Counted from the first letter of the stretch, positions 52,901 to 64,000 are shown. The stretch is DNA of 64,000 nucleotides from Sapria himalayana (GCA_029783825.1 JAREIK010012041.1:1-64000), one strand, 5' to 3'. Numbers and translations: made by a program. Notes: generated from the letters alone by a model not told the origin.

Positions 52901-53257
52901 GTCTATCCTCCAACGGACCCCTCTCCTGTGCTTATAGTGCCCACTGCCATGAAAGCTCAAATAGATGGGTTTTCAGCTTGAGCCCATCGCCATCCTTTAC
53001 TTTCACTTGCTTCTCTTCCTTCTGGCCAACCCTTCTTATCAGATAGGAAATCCCATCCCACCATATCTAGTGAGGGAAGCAGAGCCGGTCAAGAGAAGGT
53101 TGGCACTCATATACTCGACGATCAGTCTTTAGGAGACCTGTTACTGTGCTACTCTTCACTGGTTAGAGATCTAACTGCATGGGTGACAGCCAGAGAAAAT
53201 CATCTCATCAACGGGACAGACACAACCCTCCTAATGAAAGTGTGAAGAAGGATCGAA
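49921..53257. other. Mitochondrial-like DNA insertion (NUMT)
   Basis: About 3.3 kb with close to balanced base composition, sharply bounded by satellite. Its texture is that of intergenic DNA of seed-plant mitochondria: many CTTTCTTT and GAAAGAAAGC words and purine-rich and pyrimidine-rich stretches with no codon bias. I recognise no mitochondrial gene, tRNA or rRNA in it. Frames of 60-124 codons (for example 51627-51253 minus and 51948-52253 plus) match nothing I know and overlap other frames. ACAACCCTCCTA lies near both ends (49939-49950 and 53222-53233). Relative to a satellite monomer, the flanks resume after a loss of about 150 bp or more. A similarity search against organelle genomes would settle the origin. 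A low-copy nuclear fragment is the alternative. Confidence 0.6.
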
Positions 53258-54290
53258 CATTTTACTTAATATTAAAATTGTTTATATTTTTTAATTAATA
53301 TTACTCTTATTTTTAATAGTTTATTAATTTAATTTTTGATCATTTTTATATTGTCTATCAAAAAAAATTGTTTATATTGAATTTATATGATATATAATTA
53401 TTAATATTATTATAACTAAATATTGTATTCACATTTCTAAAAATTGTAAATATTATTATATTTTCAAAGGTTATAACCTATCAAAATGATAACAAATTAT
53501 AGAAATTTTTTTTGTTATTTTATTTTTTTATATAAAACCTTTAAACCACTAAAAGCCTAAAAACATAAATCGCTAAACTTCTAACGACAATACCTCTATA
53601 TACTTAAACTATTAAACTGGTATAAATTAATAATAAATCTTAAATCTCATTTAATTTTTATTCATATAATTTTAAATTTTTATTTTAATTATTTATAAGT
53701 TTATTTTTATATAAATATTAATTACAAAATAAATTATTAGTGAGACGGATCTAATTTAAATTAAACCGGTATCCCTAAATAATAAATAATAAATATCATT
53801 TTTTTGATTATAATTTTAAATATTCATTTTAATTATTTATATGTTTATTTATATATAAATATTAATTACAAAATAAATTATGAGTTAGACAAATATAATT
53901 TATGTAAATTATTTTTCATCAAAAAAATATAGATAAAATTATTAAAAGAAAAAAAAATTCAAAAACAAAAAATTATTAAATACTAATATATTTTTATTTC
54001 CTTCTGAATCATTTTAAGTTTTGTAATTATATTTTAATTAATATCTATCTTATTATTAATGGATTATTAATTTATTTTTTGATTATTAATAGAATATTTA
54101 ACAATAAAATTATTTATATTGAATTTATATAATATATAAATATAATGATTAGTATAATTAAATATTGTATTCGCATTTGAAAAAAATTTAAAAATTATTA
54201 TATTTTCAAAGGTTATAAGTTATAACCTTTGAAAATATCAAAAAATAATAAAAATAATTTTTTTGTTATTTTATTTTTTAAATAAAATCG
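53258..54290 (+). repeat. AT-rich satellite between NUMT and hAT copy 3
   Basis: It resumes inside an a monomer (TTTTACTTAATATTAAAATTG, with an internal deletion), continues with a b monomer (AACGACAATACC near 53585) and ends in the a monomer that held hAT copy 3. The b monomer carries the TTATTATTAATGGATTATT variant also seen left of copies 1 and 2. Confidence 0.88.
54203..54235. other. Expanded 33-bp perfect palindrome
   Basis: Here the dyad has grown. TTTTCAAAGGTTATAA and its exact reverse complement TTATAACCTTTGAAAA face each other across a single G. The usual copies have 13-base arms and no spacer. Perfect symmetry was kept although the centre changed. Confidence 0.9.
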
Positions 54291-55075
54291 AATGGGGATT
54301 ACAAATCTCCAGTCCCTTCCCATAGTTCGGAGATTTTTTTTTGAAGATCCAGACCCGACCCATAGGTTGAAAATATCAGGATGAAACGGAGATCAGAGAT
54401 TTTGGGTAGGATAAAATGGTTCCGGGATGGAACGGAGTTCGGACATTTTTTTCAATTTATTTTCTTCAAACCGACCAAGTTAGTTCATGTCGAAACCTTT
54501 TGTTGTACCATTTATCATTCCTTAGTTATGTATCTTTCAAACTCAAATTGGGCCAATTTTGTTTTGTCAAATTGGATGAAGACCAGCAAACGAGTTCCAT
54601 TACCTTGTCAAAAGCTTTGATATGCAGAAAAGGATAGAAATGTTAAATAGAACTAGACTGAGTTGTGTGCTTAATTGGTTCTTTGTTTTTTCACAAGTTA
54701 GCTTTGTTCAACCGAGTGAAAGTTAACAATAATAACAATACTACATTTTTTAAAAAATTACTTAAAATATTAAGGAATAGCTAAAGATGACCACGAACAT
54801 TGGTAGCAGCAATTACTACTTAAGTAATTGCTAAAATTAGGCAGCTTAATATAACAAAAAATACAACTAATAACAACCATGATAATAATCATTTCAAAGG
54901 TCCGTCCTAGAACAGCAACGAAAATCCAAACCCAATTAATTATCTCTTCTACAACTCTTCCCTTTTCTTCCTCCACTGTAGAAGGAAAACCAAAGATGAA
55001 AACGTGTTAATCATGTAGATATAAATTTCTAAGATGAAAGAGTAATAAAAACACAAAATATTACCTTAATAAAAT

Positions 55076-57362
55076 TTAATACACCCATTCCAAATTTAGT
55101 TGGCCAACTATAGTTGGACGAATATTTTGATCTTGTGACCCCTCTGAAAATTGTAATTGAACCATATTTTTATTAAAATGAATGAATAAAATAAGGAAAA
55201 GTGAAATTAAAATTTACAAGATTTGTATACTAACCTAATTCATTATCATCAAGTTCTTGAACTAATTCTTCAATTTCAATAGGTTTGTTTGAGCTTCTCA
55301 TCCAATCTTGTAAACATATGAGAACTTCAACTGTAATAGGTGTTAAAGAACTCCTAAATTTATCTAAAGTTCTCCCCCCAGTGCTAAATGTAGATTCGTA
55401 GGACACAGTAGATGCTTGGATAGCAAATACATTCCTTGCAACATTTGCCAAAGAAGGATACCTAACCTCATTTACCTCCCACCAGTTTAGAAGATCAAAA
55501 TCAATTCTATTTTTTTCAAGTTTGTCCTCCAAGTACCTATCCAACTATTCCAAAGCTACAACTTCTTGTTCTTTCTCCGATTCAACAAATAAAATCATCA
55601 ACATAAGTATCACTACCATCAAAGAAATCATCATTTTTCTTCAATGCAGTAGAAGAGAAATCATTTTCTTTTGATTCATCTTCATTTAAATCTTTATAAT
55701 CATCCATCATCTCAGTTAAAGCATTTATAACATTTTTCACCAAATTTTTAGCCAATTCAACTCAATAATGCTAAGTGTACTTAACCTTGAGATATTTGAG
55801 CTTATATCTAGGATACAACACTATTGCTACAAAAAGTATAATATTTGTTGACTGAAGAGAACCCCAATATTTGTTGAATTTATGCCTCATTTTCATACCC
55901 ATTTCAGACAACATTGTATCTCTACTATTTTCACAGAGCTCAATTTTTTTCAAAATTGAAATAATCTAAGGAAAATAAACACTAGAGGTAGAATATTATG
56001 AGCCAGAAAATTTACATGTTACCTCAAAAAAATTTTTCAAGAAACGAGCCAAAATTTTGGCGTTTGTTCAGTCTCGCTCAGTTGGAACATTTGAACCAAA
56101 GTCCTTCAAAAACCTTTTGTCTTTATCCTCCAACTTATCAAATTCTTTTTGATATTTTATATCAGTTTGTGCATCAAATAAGTTGAATTCCATCTTGTAG
56201 GACAGTCTAATTGCAATGAAGATCAAGATGTCAAGTTTGCTTCTTCAACATATAACTTAAACATATCTAATCTTTTAGGACTACTCCTCACATATTTCAC
56301 CACACCTCTAATATTTTGAATAGCATCCTCAACTACTCCAATGCCATCTCTGACAATTAAGTTTAGGATATGAGCACAACATCTCATATGAAAATGCTCA
56401 CCTCTCAAAGGTACATCACTTTTCTTCACAAGCCTTTTTTTCAATTGTTCAACTGCAACATCATTATTTGATGCATTGTCAACAGTAATGCACATCAACT
56501 TTCTCAAACCTCATTCATTCATGCAAAACTCAATAGTATTTCTAATATTAACTCTAGAATGACTTTTAATTACACAAAAGTTCAAAAGCCTTTTATGCAT
56601 ATTCCATTAAGAATCAATGAAATGAACAGTCAAACATATATAAGACAAATTTTGAATGCTAGTCCAAGTGTCAGTAATCAATGAAACTCTACAACAATGA
56701 GATGATATGCTATCAAATAAATTCTTCTTTTCCTTCACAAACAAAGAAAAACAATGACTTAGTGTGGGGTGCCTAGATGGAATTTTAAATTGAGGCACAC
56801 AAACTTCACAAAACTCCTTGAACTCATCCCTCTCAGCAAAACAAAAAGGCAATTCATCTTTTATGATCATTTTCACCAAAGCCTCCCTAACTAGTTGTTC
56901 ATCAATTTGCCAACAAGTTAATTTGTTATCCTCTGAACTAGTACCTTTAGTGAAACTCAATAAAGATTGTGACTTGTGTTTACCTTTGTGAGCTTCTATT
57001 AATTCTTTTTTGAGTGGAAATTTCCTACAAGTCTTTCTAAAGTATTTCCATAAACCCGAAGTATCATGATCACTTTTTGCAAAATATTATTTTCTACACC
57101 ATATACAAGCTGCCCTACCAGTTACATTTCCCTCTGAATCAACTAATATCTAATACGTTTCCCAAACATCAGACTTATACTTTTTATGAGCTTGAGGTTC
57201 AGATGTACCTTGACTTTCTTTTACAATTGGAATTGAAGAACCTGCCGTAACAATATGAGGGTTCGTGAAATGATGATGATTGGATTTACCAGTACTTTGA
57301 TCATTCGAGATGTGATCATCTTCAATTTATTGTATTTTTCATTTACCACTATATTGTGCCAT
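55076..57362 (-). pseudogene. hAT transposase pseudogene, copy 3
   Basis: This is the best kept of the three transposases, though still dead. The start ATG at 57362 gives MAQYSGK and then TGA. The N-terminal part within 56960-56607 retains the intact CWQIDEQLVREALVKMIIKD stretch, whose W is a stop in the other copies, and ITDTWTSIQNLSYICLTVHF. VDNASNND and RCCAHILNLIVRDG follow within 56507-56223. MGMKMRHKFNKYWGSLQSTN lies in 55953-55771. The hAT dimerisation domain (VNEVRYPSLANVARNVFAI and YESTFSTGGRTLDKFRSSL) is uninterrupted from 55544 to 55230, and the last exon ends at 55076. TAA at 55996-55998 is shared with copies 1 and 2. Several frameshifts separate the blocks. Confidence 0.9.
55144..55234 (-). 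other. Predicted 91-bp intron in hAT transposase, copy 3
   Basis: Donor GTTAGTAT, acceptor ATTTTCAG, same length as in copies 1 and 2. Joining gives ...NELEGSQDQNIRPTIVGQLN and a stop at 55076. Confidence 0.7.
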
Positions 57363-57737
57363 CTGCATTGCCATTAATTAATATGATATGTCAATCATAA
57401 ATACATATAAATATTTCAAACAAGCAAGCTCTACAAAACTGACTGTAACACATTTAGCCCACTCATTCGGCCCAACTAGAACACCGCCACCAAGACTCAA
57501 CAAAACTGACTAAGACACATAATAATAATAATTAATCACTCAATTCTCGTCAGAAAAACAAAACAAAAGGCTGGTGGCATCTGAGACACTGGGGAGGCAA
57601 CCAGAAGTGCGACGGACAAGGCCTGGACCTAACTAAACATGGCTGAAATCGGCGTGAGGTGGCCTAGAACTCGTAGGAACAGCAATAGGTGCATTAGAAT
57701 TGGATGGGCAGTAGAGGAATTGGTGGCATCTTCATGT

Positions 57738-57757
57738 TATATATATATATATATATT
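57738..57757. repeat. TA microsatellite in hAT copy 3
   Basis: A TA run after CTTCATGT, intermediate in length between those of copies 1 and 2. Confidence 0.9.
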
Positions 57758-57957
57758 CCTGGTTCTAGTATTAGTTTTTTAGGACGGGATGGTTCTCGGG
57801 ATGGATATTGCTTAAGATTCGAAACCATCCAAAAAGAAAAATACGTGACAGAACGGGACGGGAAAAGTCAAAGTCAACAAATTTTTTTCCATCCCGATTC
57901 TTTCGGGACAAGACTTCGTTTCGAGTTGCGAATCTCCGAGTCCCGTGAGCAGCCCTA

Positions 57958-59270
57958 CTAAATGCATATAAAGTTAAATGAGTAAACTTCTAAACCCCCT
58001 AATGACTAAATACATAAAGAATTAAACCGCAAAATACTACTTAATAATTAATAAATCTATTTTTTATTGCTATTTATTATATTTTTAAATATTCAATTTA
58101 ATTATTTATTAGTGTATTTATTTAGAAATATTTCTAACAAAATAAATTGAGTGGGACAAATATAATTTAAATAATATATTATTTATCTAATAAAAATATA
58201 CGCTTATAAAAGTAGTATAAATTTAAAAATTAAAAATTATTATCAAGTAATATAAGTTACTTTAATTTTGAATCAATTTGGGTTCGGTAAATATTTTTTA
58301 ATTAATATCTATCTTAATAATAATAGTTTATAAATTTTATTTTTGATCATTATTATAATATCTATCAATAAAATTATTTATATTAAATTTATATGATATA
58401 TAATTATTAATATTATTATAACAAAATATTGTATTAAAATTTCAAAAAATTTTAAATATTATTATATTTTTAAATGATATAACCAATGAAAATGATAAAA
58501 ATTATTGAAATTTTTTTGTTAATTTATTTTTTTAAATAAAACCTATAAACCACTAAAAGCCTAAAAACAAAGATCGCTAAACTCCTATTGACAAAACTTC
58601 TAAATACTTAAATCATTAAACTGGTATACACTAATCATAAATCATAAATCTCATTTTAATTTTTATTCAGTATAATTTTAAATTTTTATGTTAATTATTT
58701 AATTATTTGTTTTTTTAGAAATATTAATTACAAAATAAATTATTATTAAAATAAATATAATTTAAATTAAACTGGTATACCCTAAATAATAAAGAATAAA
58801 TATCATTTTTTTCATTATAATTTTAAATATTCATTTTAATATTAATTTGGTTATTTTTATATAAATAATAATAACAAAATAAATTAAGAGTTACATAAAT
58901 ATAATTTATATAAATTATTTTTCATCAAAATAATATATATAAACTTTTTAAAAGAAACAAAAATTTCAAAACAAAAAATTATTATATAGTAATATATTTT
59001 ACTTTGCTTCTGAATCATTTTAAGTTTTTTAATTATATTTTAATTGATATTTATCTTATTAATTATAGATTATTAATTTATTTTTTGATCTTTATTAGAT
59101 TATTTTATAATAAAAATGTTTATATTGAATTTATATGATATATAAATATAAATATTATTATAACTAAATATCTATCAATAAAATTACTTATATTGAATTT
59201 AAATGTCTTATAAATATTAAGATTATTATAACTAAATATTATATTTATATTTGAATATTTAGTTTTATTT
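57958..59270 (+). repeat. AT-rich satellite right of hAT copy 3
   Basis: The a monomer resumes with the same private variants as after copies 1 and 2 (TTGCTATTTATTATATTT, GTGTATTTATTTAG, TTATCTAATAAAA). It is followed by b and a partial unit near 59160-59260. The orientation changes near 59262-59282. Confidence 0.88.
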
Positions 59271-62200
59271 TGTGATCATTAGGAGTCTAGAGATTTAAAT
59301 GTTTAGGCATTTAGTTGTTTTTTAGTTTTATTTAAATAAGAAAATAATAAAAAATTATTTTTGTGAAATTTTATCTTTTTTGAAGGTTATAACCTTTGAA
59401 AATATAATAATTTTTAAATTTTTTTCAAATGTAAATATAATCTTTAGTTTTAATAACATAATATTTATAAGACATTTTAATTGAATATAAATAATTTTAT
59501 TGTTCGATATTATAAAAATGATCAAATAATAAATTAATAAACTATATTTAATAAGATTGATCGCAATTAAAATATAATTGCTAAACCTATATATAATGAT
59601 TCAAAATCAACGTAAAATATATTACTAAATAATAATTTTTTGTTTTTAAATTTTTACTTCTTTATAAAAGCTTATTTTTTTTGATTAAAAATAAATTATT
59701 AAAATTAAATTTGTCTCACTCATTATTTATTTTGTGATTAATATTTCTATAAAAAATAAACTAATAAATAATTAAAATGAATAATTAAAATTATAATGAA
59801 TACAAATTAAAATGAGATTTATGATTTATTATATATGGTATACCGGTTTAATGTTTGATTATTTTGGAGTTTTGTGGTTAAGGAGTTTAGTAATTGATGT
59901 TTTTAGGCATTTAGTGGTTTATAGGTTTTATTTATATAATAAAAATTTAAAATCCTTGTTTTGATTTTTTTTTGATTTTCAAAGGTTATAAACTTTGAAA
60001 ATAAAATAATTTTTAAAATTTTTTGAAATGTGAATACAATGTATAATTATATTAATCTTACTAATTATATATCACATAAATTCAATAGAAATAATTTTAA
60101 TGATAGATATTATAATAATGATCAAAAATTAAATTAATAAACTATTATTAATAATATAAATATTAATTAAAATATATTTACATAACACAAAATGATTCAA
60201 AATCAAATCAAAATATATTACTAAATAATAATATTTAATTTTTAAAATTTTCCTTCTTTTTATAAGCTTATATTTTTTTATTAAAATAAATTATTTAAAT
60301 AATATTTGTCTCACTCGAAATTTATATCATAATTATTTTTTCTAAAAATTTAAACTATAAATAATTAAAATGAATATTTAAAATTATAATAAATAATAAT
60401 AAAAATGAGATTTATTATTTATTAAGTAGTATATAGCTGTTAAAAGGTTTATGTATTTAGGGGTTTCGGGATTTTTGAGCTTACTGATTTAAGTAAGTAA
60501 GCATTTAATGATCTATAGGTTTTATATAAAAAATGAAATAACAAAAAATTTATTTTTATTATTTTTTGTCAATTTTTAAGATTTTAACCTTTGAAAATAT
60601 AATAAATTTTAAATTTATTTCAAATGTGAATACAATATTTATTTATAATAATCATTATATTTATATATCATATAAATTCAATATAACAATTTTATTGATA
60701 AATATTCTAATAATGATCAAAAAATAAATAAATAATCTATTATTAATAAGATAGATATCAATTAAAATATAATAACAAAACCTAAAATAATTCAAAAGCA
60801 AAGCAAAATATATTATGATATAATAATTTTTTGTTTTAAATTTTTTTTTATTTTAATAAGTTTATCAATATTTTTTGATTAAAAATATTTTATATAAATT
60901 ATATTTATTTAACTCATAATTTATTTTGTAATTAATATTTATATAAAAATAAACAAATAAATAATTAAAATGAATATTTAAAATTATAATGTAAAAAAAT
61001 GAGATTTATTAATTATCATTTAGGGTATACCAGTTTAATTTTTATTATATCTATCTCACTAATAATTTATTTTGTAATTAATATTTCTATAAAAATAAAC
61101 TGATAAATAATTAAAATAAAAATATTAAATTATACTTAATAAAAATTAAAATGAGATTTATGATTTATTATTAATGTATACCAGTTTAATGGTTTAAGTA
61201 TTTAGATGTTTTTCATTTGAAAATTTAGAGATTTATGTTTTTAGGCATTTAGTGGTGTATAGGTTTTATTTAAACAATAAAATAATAAAAAAAATTGTAT
61301 AATTTTTTATCATTTTCATAGGTTATAACCTTTGAAAATATAATAATATTTAAAATTTTTTTAAATGTAAATTTAATATTTTAGTTATAAAAATAATAAT
61401 ATTTATATATCATATAAATTCAATATAAACAATTTTATTGATAGATATTATAATAATGATCAAAAATTAAATTAATAAACTATTAATAAAAAGATAGAAA
61501 TTAATTAAAAAATTTTACAAAATCCAAATTGATTCAAAAATAAAGTAAAATATATTACTGGATAATAATTTTAAATTTTTAAATTTTTACTTCTTTTATA
61601 TACCTATATATATTATTTCATTAAAAATAAATTATTTAAATTATATTTGTCGCATTCATAATTTATTTTGTAATAAATATTTCTATAGAAATAAACTAAT
61701 AAATAATTAAAATCAATATTTAAAATTATAATAAATAGAAATAAAAATTAGATTTATTATTTATTATGTATTATATATTTGTTTAATGGTTACTGTATTT
61801 AGGCATTACGGGGTCTAGGAGTTTACTTATTTAACTGTGTATCCATTTAGTAGTTTATAGGTTTTATTTAAAAAATAAATAAACAAAAAATTTATTTTTA
61901 TTATTTTATGATATTTTCATAGGTTATAACCTTAGAAAATATAATAATTTTTAAATTTTTTTCAAAAGTGAATTCAATATTTAGTTATAATAATCATTAT
62001 ATTTATATATCATATAAATTCAATATAAACTATTTTATTGATAAATATTCTAATAATGATCAAAAAATAAATTAATAATCTATTATTAATAAGATAGATT
62101 TCAATTATAATATAATTACAAAACCTAAAATAATTCAGAAGCAAAGCAAAATATATTACTATATAATAATTTTTGTTTTGAAATTTTTTTTTCTTTTAAA

Positions 62201-62489
62201 AAGTTTATCTATATTATTTTGATGAAAAATAATTTATATAAATTATATTTGTGTAACTCATAATTTATTTTGTAATTAATATTTATATAAAAATAAACAA
62301 ATAAATAATTAAATTTGAATATTTAAATTTAAAATGAAAAAAAAATGAGATTTATTCTTTATTATTTAGGATATACCGGTTTAATTTAAATTAGATCTGT
62401 CTCACTAATAATTTATTTTGTAATTAATATTTCTATAAAAATAAACTGATAAATAATTAAAATAAAAATTAAAATTATACTGAATAATT
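59271..62489 (-). repeat. AT-rich satellite array, inverted block
   Basis: Minus-orientation monomers. Read from 62489 downwards they are part of b, then a (near 61830), b (near 61240), g (near 60480, with TAGTATATAGCTG), h (near 59900) and i (near 59300). This is the same order, a b g h i, as the plus-orientation units at 42365-44930, so the block is an inverted relative of that stretch. Confidence 0.88.
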
Positions 62490-63602
62490 AAAATAATTTA
62501 TTTTGTTCCTCTCTAAACTCTAGAAAGATTGCTAAAGCTCTAACCTAAATAATAGGAGCTTTTACTTTATCTCTATTATGTCTCATCATATTTGAGGTTG
62601 AATCATTGGGCTATCAAATGCAATTTGACTCATGTACGCTAAAAGACCAAACCAAAGTTGTACCCCAATATGTTGAAATAGCTAGTTGTTGAGGATGCTA
62701 TTTAAATTGATTATTGTAATTTCTTCTAAAATATCTTTCATGCACATACTCAAATCAATTTTTTTAAAACATAGTTCACCTCTAAAAAAGTAACCACCTT
62801 GTAGCCTATTAGAACAAACTAGCCGTAGGGTGGTTTGAGTAGGGCAAGAAGTATGGGCTCTCTTTCAATCAAGAATCAAAAAATTTATTTAATTGGCATG
62901 TCTAAGCCCATTTTTTATATCCTCATGGATATGAAAAGTATCATTTCTTTCTTTTTATATTAAATGAGTTATGTATACAAGCTCACAATACCAAAAAAGG
63001 TGTAAATGAATCATATTCAAATGTATAAAAGGTTTTAATCATTGCTCAAAATATTAGTCTTGCATATTGACACTTGAGGTCGCAAATCAAAGGAAAAATC
63101 CATAGTGATATTTCCAATCTCAAGAATTTTAGCTATAGAAAGTTATAAAGAGTAGTACTCGAGCTTTAACTATTTCTAGTGTCATGACTTTTGCTCTTGA
63201 GGAATGTCCAATGTTACAATCATTCCTAGTGCAATGACTTTGCAATATAAAGATAAAATGCACAAGCTATGGTCATATCCAATAATGTGATGCATTATTA
63301 TAGTGATGAAATATGTATTCATGATCATTCTTAGTGCCATAACAATATGTTCAACAAAGTGACACAAGTTATGGCATATTGTCATCTATATGATTTTGTG
63401 TTCTAGAGAAAAAATATACAATCATGACCATTGCTAATGCTACAATAATCTAAAGTAAGAAAGAGACTTAATCCATAACTCACCCCTTGAGTCATGACTT
63501 TGTTTTACATATACAAAAAGATATATCTGTGACATTCCTAAAAGTTGTGAATTTCAATTTAAATTTAACACTTAGTCATTTGATTATAAAAGTGCAAAAC
63601 AT
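62490..63602. other. Inverted copy of island part two
   Basis: Mirror of 33821-34924. The TATA-like word and CTTAGACATGCC counterpart are kept (near 62915-62930). Over about 170 bp compared with 34076-34243 I count 12 substitutions. No gene is recognised. Confidence 0.7.
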
Positions 63603-63682
63603 GAGATTTAGGATTTAGGGTTTATGGGTTAGGGGTATAGTTTATGGTTTAAGGTTTAGGATTTAAAGTTTAGGGTTTATGG
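63603..63682 (-). repeat. Degenerate telomere-like tract, inverted copy
   Basis: Words such as TTTAGGG, TTTATGG and TTAAGGT occur with a period of about 7, the reverse complement of 33747-33820. An oligo-T (the A tail on the minus strand) follows at 63683-63690. Confidence 0.8.
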
Positions 63683-64000
63683 TTTTTTTTTGTAAAATAC
63701 ATGCTTTATTTATCATTTTGGAACACAACTTACAAGAGACTAAAAAGCTGACTAATTTAGGCCAGCCCACCAAATCCTATGCACCTTAATGATTCTATGC
63801 ATAAAATACATAAAAAAACATAATGCCTAATATTTCTAAGCGTACGAATACAACTAAAATCACCTGGAATTCCCGCACTTCAGAGTTGACATTGAGTCAT
63901 TATGCGCACTGTGTCCTTTCCATTGTGATTGGTCCAAACCTTTTGGAGGAACCTGAATGATGCACCATTTTAAAACTATGCAAATATAAGACTATGCATG
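63683..64000 (-). other. Inverted copy of retroposon-like 3' end, partial
   Basis: Mirror of about 33425-33746: an oligo-T run, then the reverse complement of an AATAAA-containing 3' end. The window ends inside it. No coding frame is visible. Confidence 0.55.

Larger units (their letters stand above)
54291..57957 (-). mobile_element. hAT (Ac-type) transposon, copy 3, left end lost
   Basis: About 3,667 bp remain. The right end reads, on the opposite strand, TAGGGCTGCTCACGGGAC, followed outside by CTAAATGC (57958-57965). The left terminal repeat and target duplication are gone: AAATAAAATCGA joins directly to ATGGGGATTACAAATC, a loss of about 39 bp compared with copy 2. In the left half copy 3 is closest to copy 2 (GGTAGCAGCAATTACTACTT). 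At the right flank it resembles copy 1. Without a left end it cannot be mobilised. Confidence 0.92.
61978..64000 (-). repeat. Right arm of 2-kb inverted duplication
   Basis: Reverse complement of 33425-35447, running off the window end. The match extends through the satellite junction (ATTATTTTGTTCCTCTCTAA at about 62495-62514), which fixes the junction as ancestral to the duplication. Confidence 0.85.

Noticed and set aside
49921..53257. Block considered as a nuclear gene or a ribosomal RNA fragment
   Set aside because: No long frame, no exon-like series of frames, and none of the conserved rRNA or tRNA words I would recognise.

Overview
The window looks like nuclear heterochromatin of a seed plant. 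Four things point there: an extremely AT-rich long-monomer satellite filling about 46 of the 64 kb, three decayed Ac/hAT DNA transposons, tracts of degenerate plant-type telomere repeat (CCCTAAA, period 7), and a 3.3 kb block whose composition is that of plant mitochondrial DNA. I see no intact protein-coding gene, rRNA, tRNA or CRISPR array. The species cannot be named from the sequence.

Layout. The satellite occupies 1-15291, 18982-26472, 30093-32451, 34925-49838, 53258-54290 and 57958-62489. Its orientation flips near 805, at 10722/10723 and near 59270. Below, '+' for the satellite means that the TAAA-ending octamers read on the + strand. Three hAT copies with broken transposases on the minus strand lie at 15292-18981, 26473-30092 and 54291-57957. 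A low-copy island with a poly(A) end and a telomere-like tract lies at 32452-34924. Part of it recurs inverted at 62490-64000. The mitochondrial-like insert lies at about 49921-53257.

Satellite structure. The monomer is about 590-600 bp, with one subtype of about 735-750 bp. It carries (i) a palindrome, at best 26 bp and perfect, centred on GGTTATAACC; (ii) a second dyad of the type AAATAACAAAAA...TTTTTGTTATTT; and (iii) a block of about 90-100 bp made of 11-12 in-phase octamers ending TAA(A). At least ten subtypes (called a to j here) recur in a fixed order. They form a 1.34 kb a-b dimer and a larger unit of about 11 kb (a b' c d e f a b, hAT in an a unit, b a b) present twice at 10.7-32.4 kb.

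How the parts relate. All three hAT copies sit at the same position of the same monomer subtype and share in-frame stop codons. They therefore look like passengers multiplied by satellite amplification, not three separate transpositions. The palindrome coincides with one orientation switch. The island and its flanking satellite form a 2 kb inverted duplication with arms about 26.5 kb apart. The window reads as a record of satellite turnover, with a dead transposon, a retroposed or telomere-linked island and organelle DNA caught inside it.
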